Shown here piece by piece: positions 6,165-12,999 of a stretch of 13,973 nt of DNA. Under the pieces are notes generated by a model, which saw nothing but the letters and a program-made list of their open reading frames with translations, searched no databases and was not told the DNA's origin. The DNA comes from an uncultured Oscillospiraceae bacterium. Its GTDB lineage: Bacteria > Bacillota > Clostridia > Oscillospirales > Ruminococcaceae. Position numbers and translations under genes: made by a program. The stretch spans positions 1-13,973 of the forward strand of contig URGQ01000038.1 in NCBI GenBank assembly GCA_900547385.1. Direction: 5' to 3'. Numbering within the stretch: the first letter of the stretch is position 1; the number at the start of each line of letters is the position of its first letter.

Positions 6165-6578
6165 ATGACGGAGAAACAACAAAAAGCAATAGAGCTGCAC
6201 GGGAAGGGCTACAACTGCTTCCAATCGGTGGCGTGTGTATTTGCGCCGGAGCTGGATGTGGATGAGGTAACGGCCTTCCGGATGGGCGAGGGCTTTGGGC
6301 TGGGCATGGGCGACATGAGCCAGACTTGCGGCGCCATCACCGGGGCAGTGGCCTGTATGGGGCTGCTGAACAGCGCCGGGGACCTGGACGCCCCCAATAC
6401 CACCAAGCGGGCCACCATGGGGCTGGCCTCCACCCTGACCGCGCGCTTTTTGGCGGAGCACGGCAGCTGCATCTGCCAGGTACTGAAGGGCAGGACCGGC
6501 TGCCCGGTCGTCCCCTGCGATACCTGCATTGCCGACTGCGTGGGCTATGTGGAGGAGGAGCTGAAAAACCGCGTATGA
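6165..6578 (+). CDS. C_GCAxxG_C_C family redox protein
   Basis: A 137-residue Cys-rich protein of the C_GCAxxG_C_C family (putative redox-active or metal-binding proteins of anaerobes, function unproven). Cysteines sit at 18 (GYNC), 24, 55, 64, 102, 104, 113, 118, 121 and 125; the TCGAITGAVACMG segment (54-66) is the characteristic central motif with the CGAxxG core, and the C-terminal CPVVPCDTCIADC cluster is typical. No signal peptide or membrane helix. AAAGGA lies about 11 nt before the start. Its stop overlaps the start of the next gene in ATGA, so the two are co-translated. The link to a tRNA methyltransferase is positional only. Confidence 0.82.
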   Translation: MTEKQQKAIELHGKGYNCFQSVACVFAPELDVDEVTAFRMGEGFGLGMGDMSQTCGAITGAVACMGLLNSAGDLDAPNTTKRATMGLASTLTARFLAEHGSCICQVLKGRTGCPVVPCDTCIADCVGYVEEELKNRV

Positions 6579-7141
6579 CCTACTACGACCAGAATGCCCT
6601 AAAGCTGTGCCATGCCTTTTGGCGGGAGCGGCTGCGCCCCGGCATGACCTGTGTGGACGCCACCGCCGGGCGGGGCCGGGATGCCGAGGTGCTGTGCCGT
6701 CTGATCGGAGAAACGGGGCACCTGTACGCCTTTGATATCCAGGCGGACGCGATAGAAAGCACCCGGCAGCGGCTGACCGAAGCCGGGCTAATGGGTCGGG
6801 CGACGCTGATCCACGCAAGCCACCGCAGAATGGCGGAGTATGTACCGGCAGCGGATGCGGTGGTTTTTAACCTCGGGTATCTGCCCCACGGCAACCACGC
6901 CATCGGCACCACGGCGGCGGAGAGCATCCCTGCGGTGGAGGCGGCGCTTTCCATCCTCGCCGAAGACGGGTTCGTAACCATCTGCCTCTACTACGGCGGG
7001 GACAGCGGCTACGCCGAGCATGATGCGCTGCTGGACTGTCTGGCAAGGCTGGACGCCAAGAAGTACACCGTGATGGTGCAGCAGTTTTTTAACCGCCCCA
7101 ACTGCCCGCCTATTTTCATCGTGATCGAAAAGAACCGGTGA
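6575..7141 (+). CDS. mnmM: tRNA (mnm5s2U34) methyltransferase, MnmM/YtqB type
   Basis: A class I SAM-dependent methyltransferase of 188 residues. Members of this YtqB group (MnmM in Bacillus) methylate 5-aminomethyl-2-thiouridine at the tRNA wobble position, doing the job of the MnmC methyltransferase domain in Gram-positives. SAM motif I is DATAGRGRDAEVL (28-40), motif II acidic region AFDIQ (52-56), and the group signature NLGYLPHGNH occurs at 99-108, followed by T-rich residues typical of YtqB. The start ATG overlaps the preceding stop (ATGA); GGAGGAGG is about 15 nt upstream, so initiation is probably by coupling. Older annotations would call it an rRNA methylase. Confidence 0.88.
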   Translation: MTYYDQNALKLCHAFWRERLRPGMTCVDATAGRGRDAEVLCRLIGETGHLYAFDIQADAIESTRQRLTEAGLMGRATLIHASHRRMAEYVPAADAVVFNLGYLPHGNHAIGTTAAESIPAVEAALSILAEDGFVTICLYYGGDSGYAEHDALLDCLARLDAKKYTVMVQQFFNRPNCPPIFIVIEKNR

Positions 7142-7144
7142 GTG

Positions 7145-7252
7145 GGCGGCCGAAGGCCGCCGCAGGGCCGCAGACCGGGCAAAGAGCGGGGCCCGCAGGG
7201 CGGCCGGGCCGGGCGGCGGAGCCGCCGCGAGCGAAGCGAGGCCCTGCGGGCC
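7145..7252. repeat. Triloop hairpin array, diverged copy D (before Nudix gene)
   Basis: GC-rich gap containing perfect triloop hairpins at 7145-7161 (GGCGGCC, gaa), 7191-7201 (GCCC, gca), 7212-7226 (GGCGGC, gga) and 7240-7252 (GGCCC, tgc), plus a minimal GCGAAGC at 7231-7237. It lacks the AAACCGTCC hairpin of copies A-C but shares the trailing GGCCGAATCTGCG with copy B. Every loop is again GNA or its complement, closed by C-G. Confidence 0.75.
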
Positions 7253-7288
7253 GAATCTGCGGCCTGCAGAGATGGGAAAGGATAAACT

Positions 7289-7804
7289 ATGACGGAATAC
7301 TGGGACCTGCTGGACGAAAACCGAGAACCGCTGGGCATGCTGCACCGGCGGGGAGACGCGCTGCCGGCGGGGGCGCGGCATCTCTGCGTGGAGATTATTA
7401 CGGTGTGCAACGGCAGGATATTGACCACACTGCGGCACCCACAGAAGCATAACGGTGGCTATTGGGAGGTCACGACCGGCAGCGCCCTGGCCGGGGAGGA
7501 CAGCCGCACCGCTGCGGTGCGGGAGCTGTATGAGGAAACCGGGATCAAGGTCGAAAAGGAGGAGCTGATCCTCTTTGACCATGTGATAACGCCCCGGATC
7601 TTTAGCGATACCTACCTGCTGCGGCTGGTGGAGGAGCCGAAAATAGCCCTGCAAAGCACCGAGACCGTAGACTATGCCTGGCTGACGCCGGCCGAGATGC
7701 TGGAGCGGTGCCGAGCTGGAATGGTAATAGGGCATCTGGCGGAGCGCTTTGCGCGGTATGCCGTGATGCTGGAGGATGTACTCCAGAAGGAGGGAGAAAA
7801 ATGA
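7289..7804 (+). CDS. Nudix hydrolase
   Basis: A 171-residue Nudix-fold pyrophosphohydrolase. The Nudix box G-x5-E-x7-R-E-U-x-E-E-x-G-U is complete: G64, E70, R78, E79, E82, E83, G85 and I86, so it should bind divalent metal and cleave a nucleoside-diphosphate-linked substrate. The N-terminal EYWDLLDENREPLG...RRGD segment is the type shared with isopentenyl-diphosphate isomerase-like Nudix proteins common in Clostridia; the substrate cannot be told from sequence. The start has GGAAAGGA upstream. Its stop overlaps the mutS2 start (ATGA), and the mutS2 binding site GAAGGAGGGAG lies in its last codons, so the pair is coupled. Confidence 0.9.
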   Translation: MTEYWDLLDENREPLGMLHRRGDALPAGARHLCVEIITVCNGRILTTLRHPQKHNGGYWEVTTGSALAGEDSRTAAVRELYEETGIKVEKEELILFDHVITPRIFSDTYLLRLVEEPKIALQSTETVDYAWLTPAEMLERCRAGMVIGHLAERFARYAVMLEDVLQKEGEK

Positions 7805-10185
7805 ACAAACACCACCGGACGCTGGAGCTGGACCGGGTGCTGGAAATGCTGGCGGAGCAGGCGACCTGCGCGGCCAGCAAGGAACTGGCGCTGCGGCTGG
7901 AGCCCTGTGATAACTACCGGGACGCCTGCGATGCCCTGCGGCGGACCGCCGATATCAACACATTGACAGCGCGGTACGGGACACCGGGGCTGGGCGGCAT
8001 ACAGGACTGCACCGGCGCCCTGCAGCGGGCCAAGCTGGGTTCCCGGCTTTCCGCTGGGGAAATACTGCAGGTGGCGCGGGTGCTGCGCACCGTCCGCACC
8101 ATAAAGAAGTGGCGGGGACAGGGCGAGACCCCTACCGCCGCCGATGATCTGTTCCATGTGCTGGCGCCCGTGGAGGGGCTGGAAAAGGATATCTTCGATG
8201 CCATTCTCTCGGAGGAGGAGATCGCCGATACGGCCTCCCCTGCACTGAATGATCTGCGCCGGCGCATCCGCCGGGCACAGCTGAAGGTAAGGGAGCAGCT
8301 GGACGGCATCATCCGGTCGCCGCAATACGCCAAGGCGCTGCAGGAGCCGATCATCACCATGCGGGACGGGCGGTTTGTGGTGCCGGTCAAAATAGAATGC
8401 AAAAATGAGGTCAAGGGCCTGGTGCATGACACCTCCTCCAGCGGCGCGACGGTCTTTATAGAGCCGATGGCCGTGGTGGATGCCAACAACGAGATAAGGA
8501 TGCTGCAAAATGAGGAGCAGCTGGAGATCGACCGTATTTTGCAGGAATTCAGCGAGCGCATAGGGCAGGTGGCGGACGCCACCCGGGACAGCTTCGCGGC
8601 GCTATTGCAGCTGGACCTGCTTTTTGCCAAGAGCCGGCTGGCCGACAAGATGAAGGCGACGGTGCCGGACCTCAACGAGGAAGGGATCATTGACTTCAGA
8701 AAGGCGCGGCACCCGCTCATCAACAAGGAAAAGGTGGTGCCGGTGGATATCCGGCTGGGGGATGGCTTTGATACGCTGGTCATCACCGGGCCGAATACCG
8801 GCGGCAAGACCGTGGCGCTGAAAACGCTGGGCCTGCTGACCCTGATGGCGGCCTGCGGCATGATGCTGCCGGTAGCCACCGGGAGCCGGGCGGCGGTCTT
8901 TACCCATGTGCTGGCGGATATTGGCGACGAGCAGAGCATAGAGCAGAGCCTTTCCACCTTTTCCTCGCACATTGTAAAAATTATTGAGATCCTTAAAATC
9001 GCCGACCATAACAGCCTGGTGCTGACCGATGAGCTGGGGGCCGGCACCGACCCCACCGAGGGCGCGGCGCTGGCGGTTTCCATCATTACGGCGCTGCGGC
9101 AGCGGGGGGTACGGCTGGCGGCCACCACCCACTACGCCGAGGTGAAGATGTATGCCCTGCAGACCGACGGGGTGGAAAACGGCTGCTGCGAATTTGATGT
9201 GGCGACCCTCTCCCCCACCTACCGGCTGCTCATCGGCGTACCGGGGCGCAGCAATGCCTTTGCCATCAGCCGGCGGCTGGGCCTGCCGGAGGAAATTATT
9301 GAAGAGGCGAAGAGCATGGTTTCCAGCGAGAATACCCGCTTTGAGGATGTGGTGAGCGAGCTGGAAAGCACCCGGCAACAGCTGGAAAACGAAGTGACGG
9401 CCGCTGAGACCGCCCGCGGGGAGGCCGACCGGCTGCGGGCTGAAATGAAAAAGCAGACTGAGGCGCACGAGGCGGCGCTGGAGAAGCTGGAGGCTGAGGC
9501 AAGGGACAACGCCCGGGCGCTGGTGGAACGCACCCGCAGCCGCACCGATCTGCTGCTGAACGAGCTGGAGGAGCTGAAGAAGCAGAAGGACAAGGCGGAT
9601 TTCAGCGAGAAGGTGGCGGCGATGCGGCAGGGCTACAACCGGCGCATTGAGGAGCTGCGGGACACCGCCGACCCCGTGAAGGAGCGCAAGACGGAGGAGT
9701 ATCATCTGCCGCGGGCGCTGCGGGAGGGCGAAACGGTGACGGTGGCGGCCATCAACCGGCAGGGGACGGTGATCTCCGGGCCGGATAAAAACGGGGCTTA
9801 TCAGATCCAGCTGGGGAACATGAAGATGAAGTGCGAGCCCGGCGAGCTGCGGCTGCCGGAGGACGCCCCCAAGCCCCCCAAGAAGAAACAGACGCCCACC
9901 GGCGGCACCCGCACCAGCCGTCCCGGTAACACCGAGCGGGAGGCCCGCACCGAGCTGGACATCCGCGGGATGGCAAGCGACGAAGGCCTGATGGAGGTGG
10001 ATCGCTTCCTGGACCGGTGCATGATGATGGGCATTAAGAACGCGACCATTATTCACGGCAAGGGGACCGGCGTACTGCGGGCCGCGGTGCAGCAGCACCT
10101 GCGGCGGCTGAGCTTTGTAAAGAGCCAGCGCCCCGGCATGTACGGCGAAGGCGAGATGGGCGTGACGGTAGTAGAGCTGAAATGA
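7801..10185 (+). CDS. mutS2: Endonuclease MutS2 with C-terminal Smr domain
   Basis: MutS2 is a MutS paralogue without the mismatch-recognition domain. Known roles are suppression of homologous recombination and, in Bacillus, rescue of collided ribosomes, using its ATPase and Smr domains. The 794-residue product has the core lever region, Walker A GPNTGGKT (330-337), Walker B LVLTDE (406-411) with the ABC-like signature region, a coiled-coil clamp rich in Glu/Lys/Arg (about 510-620), a KOW-like segment, and a Smr domain (718-794) with ELDIRGM and HGKGTGVLR (752-760), ending YGEGEMGVTVVELK. Length matches the family (about 785). I chose the ATG at 7801 because of the strong Shine-Dalgarno and the usual N-terminus; a GTG 93 nt upstream is inside the Nudix gene. 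A structured repeat begins at the base after the stop. Confidence 0.97.
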   Translation: MNKHHRTLELDRVLEMLAEQATCAASKELALRLEPCDNYRDACDALRRTADINTLTARYGTPGLGGIQDCTGALQRAKLGSRLSAGEILQVARVLRTVRTIKKWRGQGETPTAADDLFHVLAPVEGLEKDIFDAILSEEEIADTASPALNDLRRRIRRAQLKVREQLDGIIRSPQYAKALQEPIITMRDGRFVVPVKIECKNEVKGLVHDTSSSGATVFIEPMAVVDANNEIRMLQNEEQLEIDRILQEFSERIGQVADATRDSFAALLQLDLLFAKSRLADKMKATVPDLNEEGIIDFRKARHPLINKEKVVPVDIRLGDGFDTLVITGPNTGGKTVALKTLGLLTLMAACGMMLPVATGSRAAVFTHVLADIGDEQSIEQSLSTFSSHIVKIIEILKIADHNSLVLTDELGAGTDPTEGAALAVSIITALRQRGVRLAATTHYAEVKMYALQTDGVENGCCEFDVATLSPTYRLLIGVPGRSNAFAISRRLGLPEEIIEEAKSMVSSENTRFEDVVSELESTRQQLENEVTAAETARGEADRLRAEMKKQTEAHEAALEKLEAEARDNARALVERTRSRTDLLLNELEELKKQKDKADFSEKVAAMRQGYNRRIEELRDTADPVKERKTEEYHLPRALREGETVTVAAINRQGTVISGPDKNGAYQIQLGNMKMKCEPGELRLPEDAPKPPKKKQTPTGGTRTSRPGNTEREARTELDIRGMASDEGLMEVDRFLDRCMMMGIKNATIIHGKGTGVLRAAVQQHLRRLSFVKSQRPGMYGEGEMGVTVVELK

Positions 10186-10313
10186 GGCGGCGAGGAAAAA
10201 TGGAGAGGCGGCCAGGAACCCCGCAGGCAGGCTCTTGCCCGGCGGAGCGAAGCGGAGGGCGGGCTGATGCCTGTCAAGGGGTGACACAGCCGGAATCCAT
10301 TTTTACCGCCGCC
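10186..10313 (+). repeat. Nested-stem repeat element, copy 1 (after mutS2)
   Basis: A 128-bp element closed by inverted ends: GGCGGCG (10186-10192) pairs CGCCGCC (10307-10313), then AAAAATGGA (10196-10204) pairs TCCATTTTT (10296-10304). Inside are ACCCC/GGGGT (10218-10222/10278-10282), CAGGC/GCCTG (10224-10228/10269-10273) and GCCCG/CGGGC (10237-10241/10260-10264). Copy 2 at 12841-12960 has the same primary sequence between stems (GGCAGGCT, GACACAGCCGGAATC) and the same fold. It begins directly at the mutS2 stop and could also act as the operon's 3' structure. Confidence 0.85.
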
Positions 10314-10355
10314 GAAGGACGGTCACGGCAGAAAACAGAATAAAATGGCCCCTTG

Positions 10356-10383
10356 ATGGAACCATAGTGGTATATGGAACCAT
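10356..10383. promoter_or_regulatory. Direct repeat ATGGAACCAT x2 upstream of CmpB-like gene
   Basis: ATGGAACCAT occurs at 10356-10365 and again at 10374-10383, start-to-start 18 bp, each an interrupted palindrome (ATGG-aa-CCAT). They lie 15-42 nt upstream of the start codon, where a regulator could act. A TAAAAT at 10331-10336 could be a -10 but has no good -35. Confidence 0.4.
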
Positions 10384-10397
10384 TGGGGGGATTTTTT

Positions 10398-10817
10398 ATG
10401 GGGAAAAAGATATTGGACCGAGCGCTGGTATTTGGGACGGGGGCGAGCTTTTACAGCCTGCTGGAGACGATATGGCGGGGGCACACCCACTGGAGCATGA
10501 GCCTGACCGGCGGGCTGGTGCTGCTGACCGTTTACACAGCGGAGCGGCGGACCCACCATACCCTATGGCGGCGATGCCTGCGTTCCGCGGGGATCATCAC
10601 AGCCTATGAATTTGTGGTGGGGTGCCTGGTGAATCTGCGGCTGGGGTGGCAGGTGTGGGATTACTCCTCGCAGCCGGGGAATGTGCTGGGGCAGGTGTGC
10701 CCACTTTTTTGCTTTCTGTGGCTGATGCTCTCACTGCCTGTGCTGCTGCTGTGCGGCTGGCTGCGGCACCACATGGAGCCGGAGTTGCCCCGCTGTGGCG
10801 GGCTGTGCTGGCGATAG
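10398..10817 (+). CDS. Small membrane protein, CmpB/DUF1113-type putative ABC transporter permease
   Basis: A 139-residue integral membrane protein with about four hydrophobic segments (roughly 8-24, 33-48, 62-80 and 100-121). The block EFVVGCLVNLRLGWQVWDYS (71-90) followed by PGNVLGQVCPLFCFLW (93-108) is the hallmark of the family labelled putative ABC transporter permease CmpB/DUF1113 in Clostridia. No ATP-binding partner is nearby, so transport is unsupported and the name should be read as a family label. I chose the ATG at 10398 because GGGGGG precedes it by 7 nt and the N-terminus MGKKILDRAL is typical; an upstream in-frame ATG lies in the direct repeat. The stop overlaps a weak AGGCG/CGCCT hairpin followed by a T/C-rich run. 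Confidence 0.75.
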   Translation: MGKKILDRALVFGTGASFYSLLETIWRGHTHWSMSLTGGLVLLTVYTAERRTHHTLWRRCLRSAGIITAYEFVVGCLVNLRLGWQVWDYSSQPGNVLGQVCPLFCFLWLMLSLPVLLLCGWLRHHMEPELPRCGGLCWR

Positions 10818-10837
10818 GCGAAATGCGCCTTTCCTTT
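10816..10837 (+). terminator. Weak candidate terminator after CmpB-like gene
   Basis: AGGCG (10816-10820) pairs with CGCCT (10826-10830) across AAATG and is followed by TTCCTTTT. The stem is only 5 bp, so termination would be inefficient. Confidence 0.3.
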
Positions 10838-10849
10838 TGCGGGGAGATG

Positions 10850-10858
10850 TGATAAAAT
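10850..10858 (+). promoter_or_regulatory. Extended -10 promoter of cdd
   Basis: TGATAAAAT lies 38 nt before the cdd start. The preceding TTTTGCGGGGAGATG closely matches the phoH promoter (TTTTGACGGGAGATG), and the distance to the start codon is the same, so this is likely a genuine shared promoter form. Confidence 0.6.
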
Positions 10859-10896
10859 GAAAGCAGAATCATTCCACCACGAAAGGAGAAGCAAGT

Positions 10897-11316
10897 ATGA
10901 TATCCAACGAAATGAGAGATCGGCTGATCGCAATGGCACGGGAAGCCTCCCGGAATGCCTATGTGCCTTATTCCCATTTTAAGGTGGGGGCGGCCATCCT
11001 GGGGGAAAAGGGCGGCATTTACACCGGCTGCAATGTGGAAAACGCCAGCCTTGGCCTGACCATCTGCGCGGAGCGCAACGCCTGCACCACCATGATAGCA
11101 CAGGGCGAGCGGCGGATTGCGGCAGTGGCCATATACGGCGGCGAAAAGGGCGGTGAAGCGGCACCCTGCGGGGCATGCCGGCAGTTTATGCTGGAATTTG
11201 CCGATGAAGCGCTGGAGGCTCCGCTGTACTTTGCGGGGCGGGACGGCAGCTTTGTCACCTCCAGCTTTCAGGAGATCTGCCCGTTCCCCTTCCGCAGCTT
11301 TGAGGGAAACGATTAA
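10897..11316 (+). CDS. cdd: Cytidine deaminase
   Basis: Cytidine deaminase converts cytidine and deoxycytidine to uridine and deoxyuridine in pyrimidine salvage. The 139-residue product is the short, tetrameric, single-domain form. Zinc and catalytic residues are in CAER (C57, proton-shuttling E59) and PCGACRQ (C91, C94); the substrate-binding NVENAS motif is at 46-51 and the YVPYSHFKVGAA segment at 22-33. GAAAGGAG precedes the start. In Bacillus cdd lies directly upstream of era; here it is about 6 kb downstream of era with its own promoter and an intrinsic terminator. Confidence 0.97.
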   Translation: MISNEMRDRLIAMAREASRNAYVPYSHFKVGAAILGEKGGIYTGCNVENASLGLTICAERNACTTMIAQGERRIAAVAIYGGEKGGEAAPCGACRQFMLEFADEALEAPLYFAGRDGSFVTSSFQEICPFPFRSFEGND

Positions 11317-11336
11317 GCACAACAGCATAGAAAAGT

Positions 11337-11371
11337 CCGGCTGGGGGATCAGGTTCCCTCAGCCGGTTTTT
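11337..11371. terminator. Intrinsic terminator between convergent cdd and XRE gene
   Basis: CCGGCTGGGGGA (11337-11348) pairs with TTCCCTCAGCCGG (11354-11366) with a G-T wobble and a short loop, followed by TTTTT. On the minus strand the same stem is followed by ACTTTT, so it probably serves both convergent genes. Confidence 0.85.
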
Positions 11372-11373
11372 GT

Positions 11374-11958
11374 TCAAGGAAGGAAATAGCAGAACAGCGT
11401 GCCCGCTGCGGCGAGCAGAATCCCGACGGCAGCGCCTGCCAGTACCTTGATGATATTCTGGTAGGGGCGTTTGCCGCTTTCTCGCAGCTGCTGGATCTCA
11501 TCGAGAGTCTTGCCCTCCAGAAAGGCGGCAACCTCCCGGTAGGTTTGGACATCATACTGCTTTTTGATCTTTTCGATGCGCAGGGCGAAGAACAGAGCCG
11601 CGCCAAACAGCAGGCAGAACGGGACGAGCGCCCACCAGCCCAGCCACTCCGCCAGGGGGACAGCGGAAAGGGCGGCAAGAACCATAAATACCGTCATCCA
11701 GACAGCACTGCGGTGGACGGCGTGGATATCCTGCTGATTGATGGCTTTTTGCATGATTTCGATATCTCCTTTGACCAATTGATCGAGGGAGAGGCCGAAC
11801 AGGCTGCCGAGAAGCAGCAGGCTTTGCAGATCGGGGTAGCTTTTATCATTTTCCCAGTTGGAGATGGTTTGGCGGGAGACATACGCCTTTTCCGCCAGAT
11901 CGTCCTGGCTCCAGCCGTGGGCGGTACGGTGCTGTTTGATACGGTTGCCGAGTTCCAT
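11374..11958 (-). CDS. XRE-family regulator with C-terminal membrane helices
   Basis: A 194-residue protein whose first ~62 residues form a helix-turn-helix of the XRE/Cro type (LGNRIKQHRTAHGWSQDDLA, then VSRQTISNWENDKSYPDLQSL). The rest carries three predicted membrane segments (about 86-104, 108-126 and 170-192) separated by a charged linker with EFLEGK-like repeats, so it is likely a membrane-tethered regulator; the layout is common in Clostridia and targets are unknown. I chose the ATG at 11958 because GGGAGGT lies about 7 nt upstream; a 10-residue upstream extension is possible. It lies 66 nt after the LOG gene and is probably the last gene of that operon. Confidence 0.85.
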   Translation of the reverse strand: MELGNRIKQHRTAHGWSQDDLAEKAYVSRQTISNWENDKSYPDLQSLLLLGSLFGLSLDQLVKGDIEIMQKAINQQDIHAVHRSAVWMTVFMVLAALSAVPLAEWLGWWALVPFCLLFGAALFFALRIEKIKKQYDVQTYREVAAFLEGKTLDEIQQLRESGKRPYQNIIKVLAGAAVGILLAAAGTLFCYFLP

Positions 11959-12024
11959 ACGGTGACCTCCCTTCGTCCCCACCAGCATAGCAAAAGGAGT
12001 GGGTTTCCGTCCATCAAAAGTCTT

Positions 12025-12561
12025 TTACATGGCGCCCAAAATGGTCTGTATTTCCGTAAGATCGGCGGCGAAGTGGATATTTTCCAGCTTTTCCTGGATG
12101 CAGAGGCCCATTTTGACCATATGGGTGAGCTGCGCGCGCAGGCCCTCGTAGTAGCCATCAAGATTATAGAGGATACAGGGGGCGACGAGCTTATGGAGAG
12201 CGACACGGGACATCACCTCGCTGATCTCCTCCAAGGTGCCAAGGCCGCCGGGAAAGGCGATGAAGGCATCGCCCAGCTCGATCATTTTGGTGCGGCGCTG
12301 TGGAAGATCGCAGGCGACATAAAAGTGGGTCAGCCCCTCGTACTGGAGGTCTTGCTCCACGAAGAAGGAGACCTCCACGCCGGTGACTTCCCCGCCAGCC
12401 TGCAAGGTGCTTTCCGCCAAAGCGCCCATCAGGCCGGTCCGGGAGCCGCCGTAGACGAGGGCATGGCCACTTTCACCGATCCAGCGGCCAAGGGCGCGGA
12501 CGACGGTATTCAGCTTTGGATCATTACCGGGGGAGGAGCCGAGATAAACGGTGATATTCAT
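12025..12561 (-). CDS. LOG family protein (nucleotide 5'-monophosphate phosphoribohydrolase)
   Basis: A 178-residue Rossmann-fold protein of the LONELY GUY family. Characterised members release adenine-type bases from nucleoside 5'-monophosphates (cytokinin activation in plants; purine/pyrimidine nucleotide 5'-monophosphate cleavage in bacteria); the bacterial physiological substrate is unclear. The signature PGGLGTLEE is at 104-112, the nucleotide-binding YGGSRTGLMG at 37-46, and the conserved R and M of the RRTKM segment at 89-93. I chose the ATG at 12561 (MNITVYLGSS) because AAAGGAT precedes it and it gives the standard N-terminus; the frame extends 39 codons upstream into the previous gene without family resemblance. 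The DUF3006 gene ends 23 nt before it. Confidence 0.92.
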   Translation of the reverse strand: MNITVYLGSSPGNDPKLNTVVRALGRWIGESGHALVYGGSRTGLMGALAESTLQAGGEVTGVEVSFFVEQDLQYEGLTHFYVACDLPQRRTKMIELGDAFIAFPGGLGTLEEISEVMSRVALHKLVAPCILYNLDGYYEGLRAQLTHMVKMGLCIQEKLENIHFAADLTEIQTILGAM

Positions 12562-12584
12562 GGAGTCGATCCTTTCGTGGGATT

Positions 12585-12815
12585 TTATTTTTCGAAGGGG
12601 GAGGGGCCAAACAAATTGCGGATCTTGGCGGCCAATTGACGGCGGCGGGCGCGCTCCGCTTCTTCGGCGCGCTGCCAACCGGCGGGGGTGCGGTGCAGCA
12701 GAGCGCCCTCTCCTATTCCCTGCGGCAGCTCACTGAGAGGGATGCGGCAGGTCTCTCCGGTGACGGTATTCTCACAGAGGGCGAAATCGCCCTCGATGCG
12801 GTCGATGCTCCACAT
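12585..12815 (-). CDS. DUF3006 domain protein
   Basis: A 76-residue protein matching the DUF3006 pattern at its N-terminus (W-x-I-D-R-x-E-G-D-F-A-x-C-E), a small beta-rich domain of unknown function. The C-terminal half is basic and probably helical (AEEAERARRRQLAAKIRNLF). DUF3006 genes are commonly found beside ComEC-like metallo-beta-lactamase proteins, as here, so a joint role is likely but unproven. I chose the ATG at 12815 because AAAGGAG precedes it; the longer frame upstream runs through the repeat element and is Pro/Ser-rich junk. A structured repeat separates it from the preceding MBL gene. Confidence 0.85.
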   Translation of the reverse strand: MWSIDRIEGDFALCENTVTGETCRIPLSELPQGIGEGALLHRTPAGWQRAEEAERARRRQLAAKIRNLFGPSPFEK

Positions 12816-12840
12816 GGTAAGGTCTCCTTTGGGAAAATTG

Positions 12841-12960
12841 GGGGGCGAGGGAAAATCGAGAGGCGGCAAGGAGCGCCCCGAAGGCAGGCTTGCGCCCGAC
12901 GAAGGCGGGCTGACGCCTGACGAGGGGGCGACACAGCCGGAATCGATTTTCACCGCCCCC
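12841..12960 (+). repeat. Nested-stem repeat element, copy 2 (between MBL and DUF3006 genes)
   Basis: A 120-bp relative of the element after mutS2, same orientation on the plus strand and therefore antisense to the operon it sits in. GGGGGCG (12841-12847) pairs CGCCCCC (12954-12960); GAAAATCGA (12851-12859) pairs TCGATTTTC (12943-12951); inner stems CGCCCC/GGGGCG (12874-12879/12925-12930), AGGC/GCCT (12882-12885/12915-12918) and GCCCG/CGGGC (12894-12898/12906-12910). Stem differences from copy 1 are compensated on the other arm. Confidence 0.85.
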
Positions 12961-12999
12961 ATATAGAGGACTGACGGCCTGTAAAAATGCGGGCCGCTT

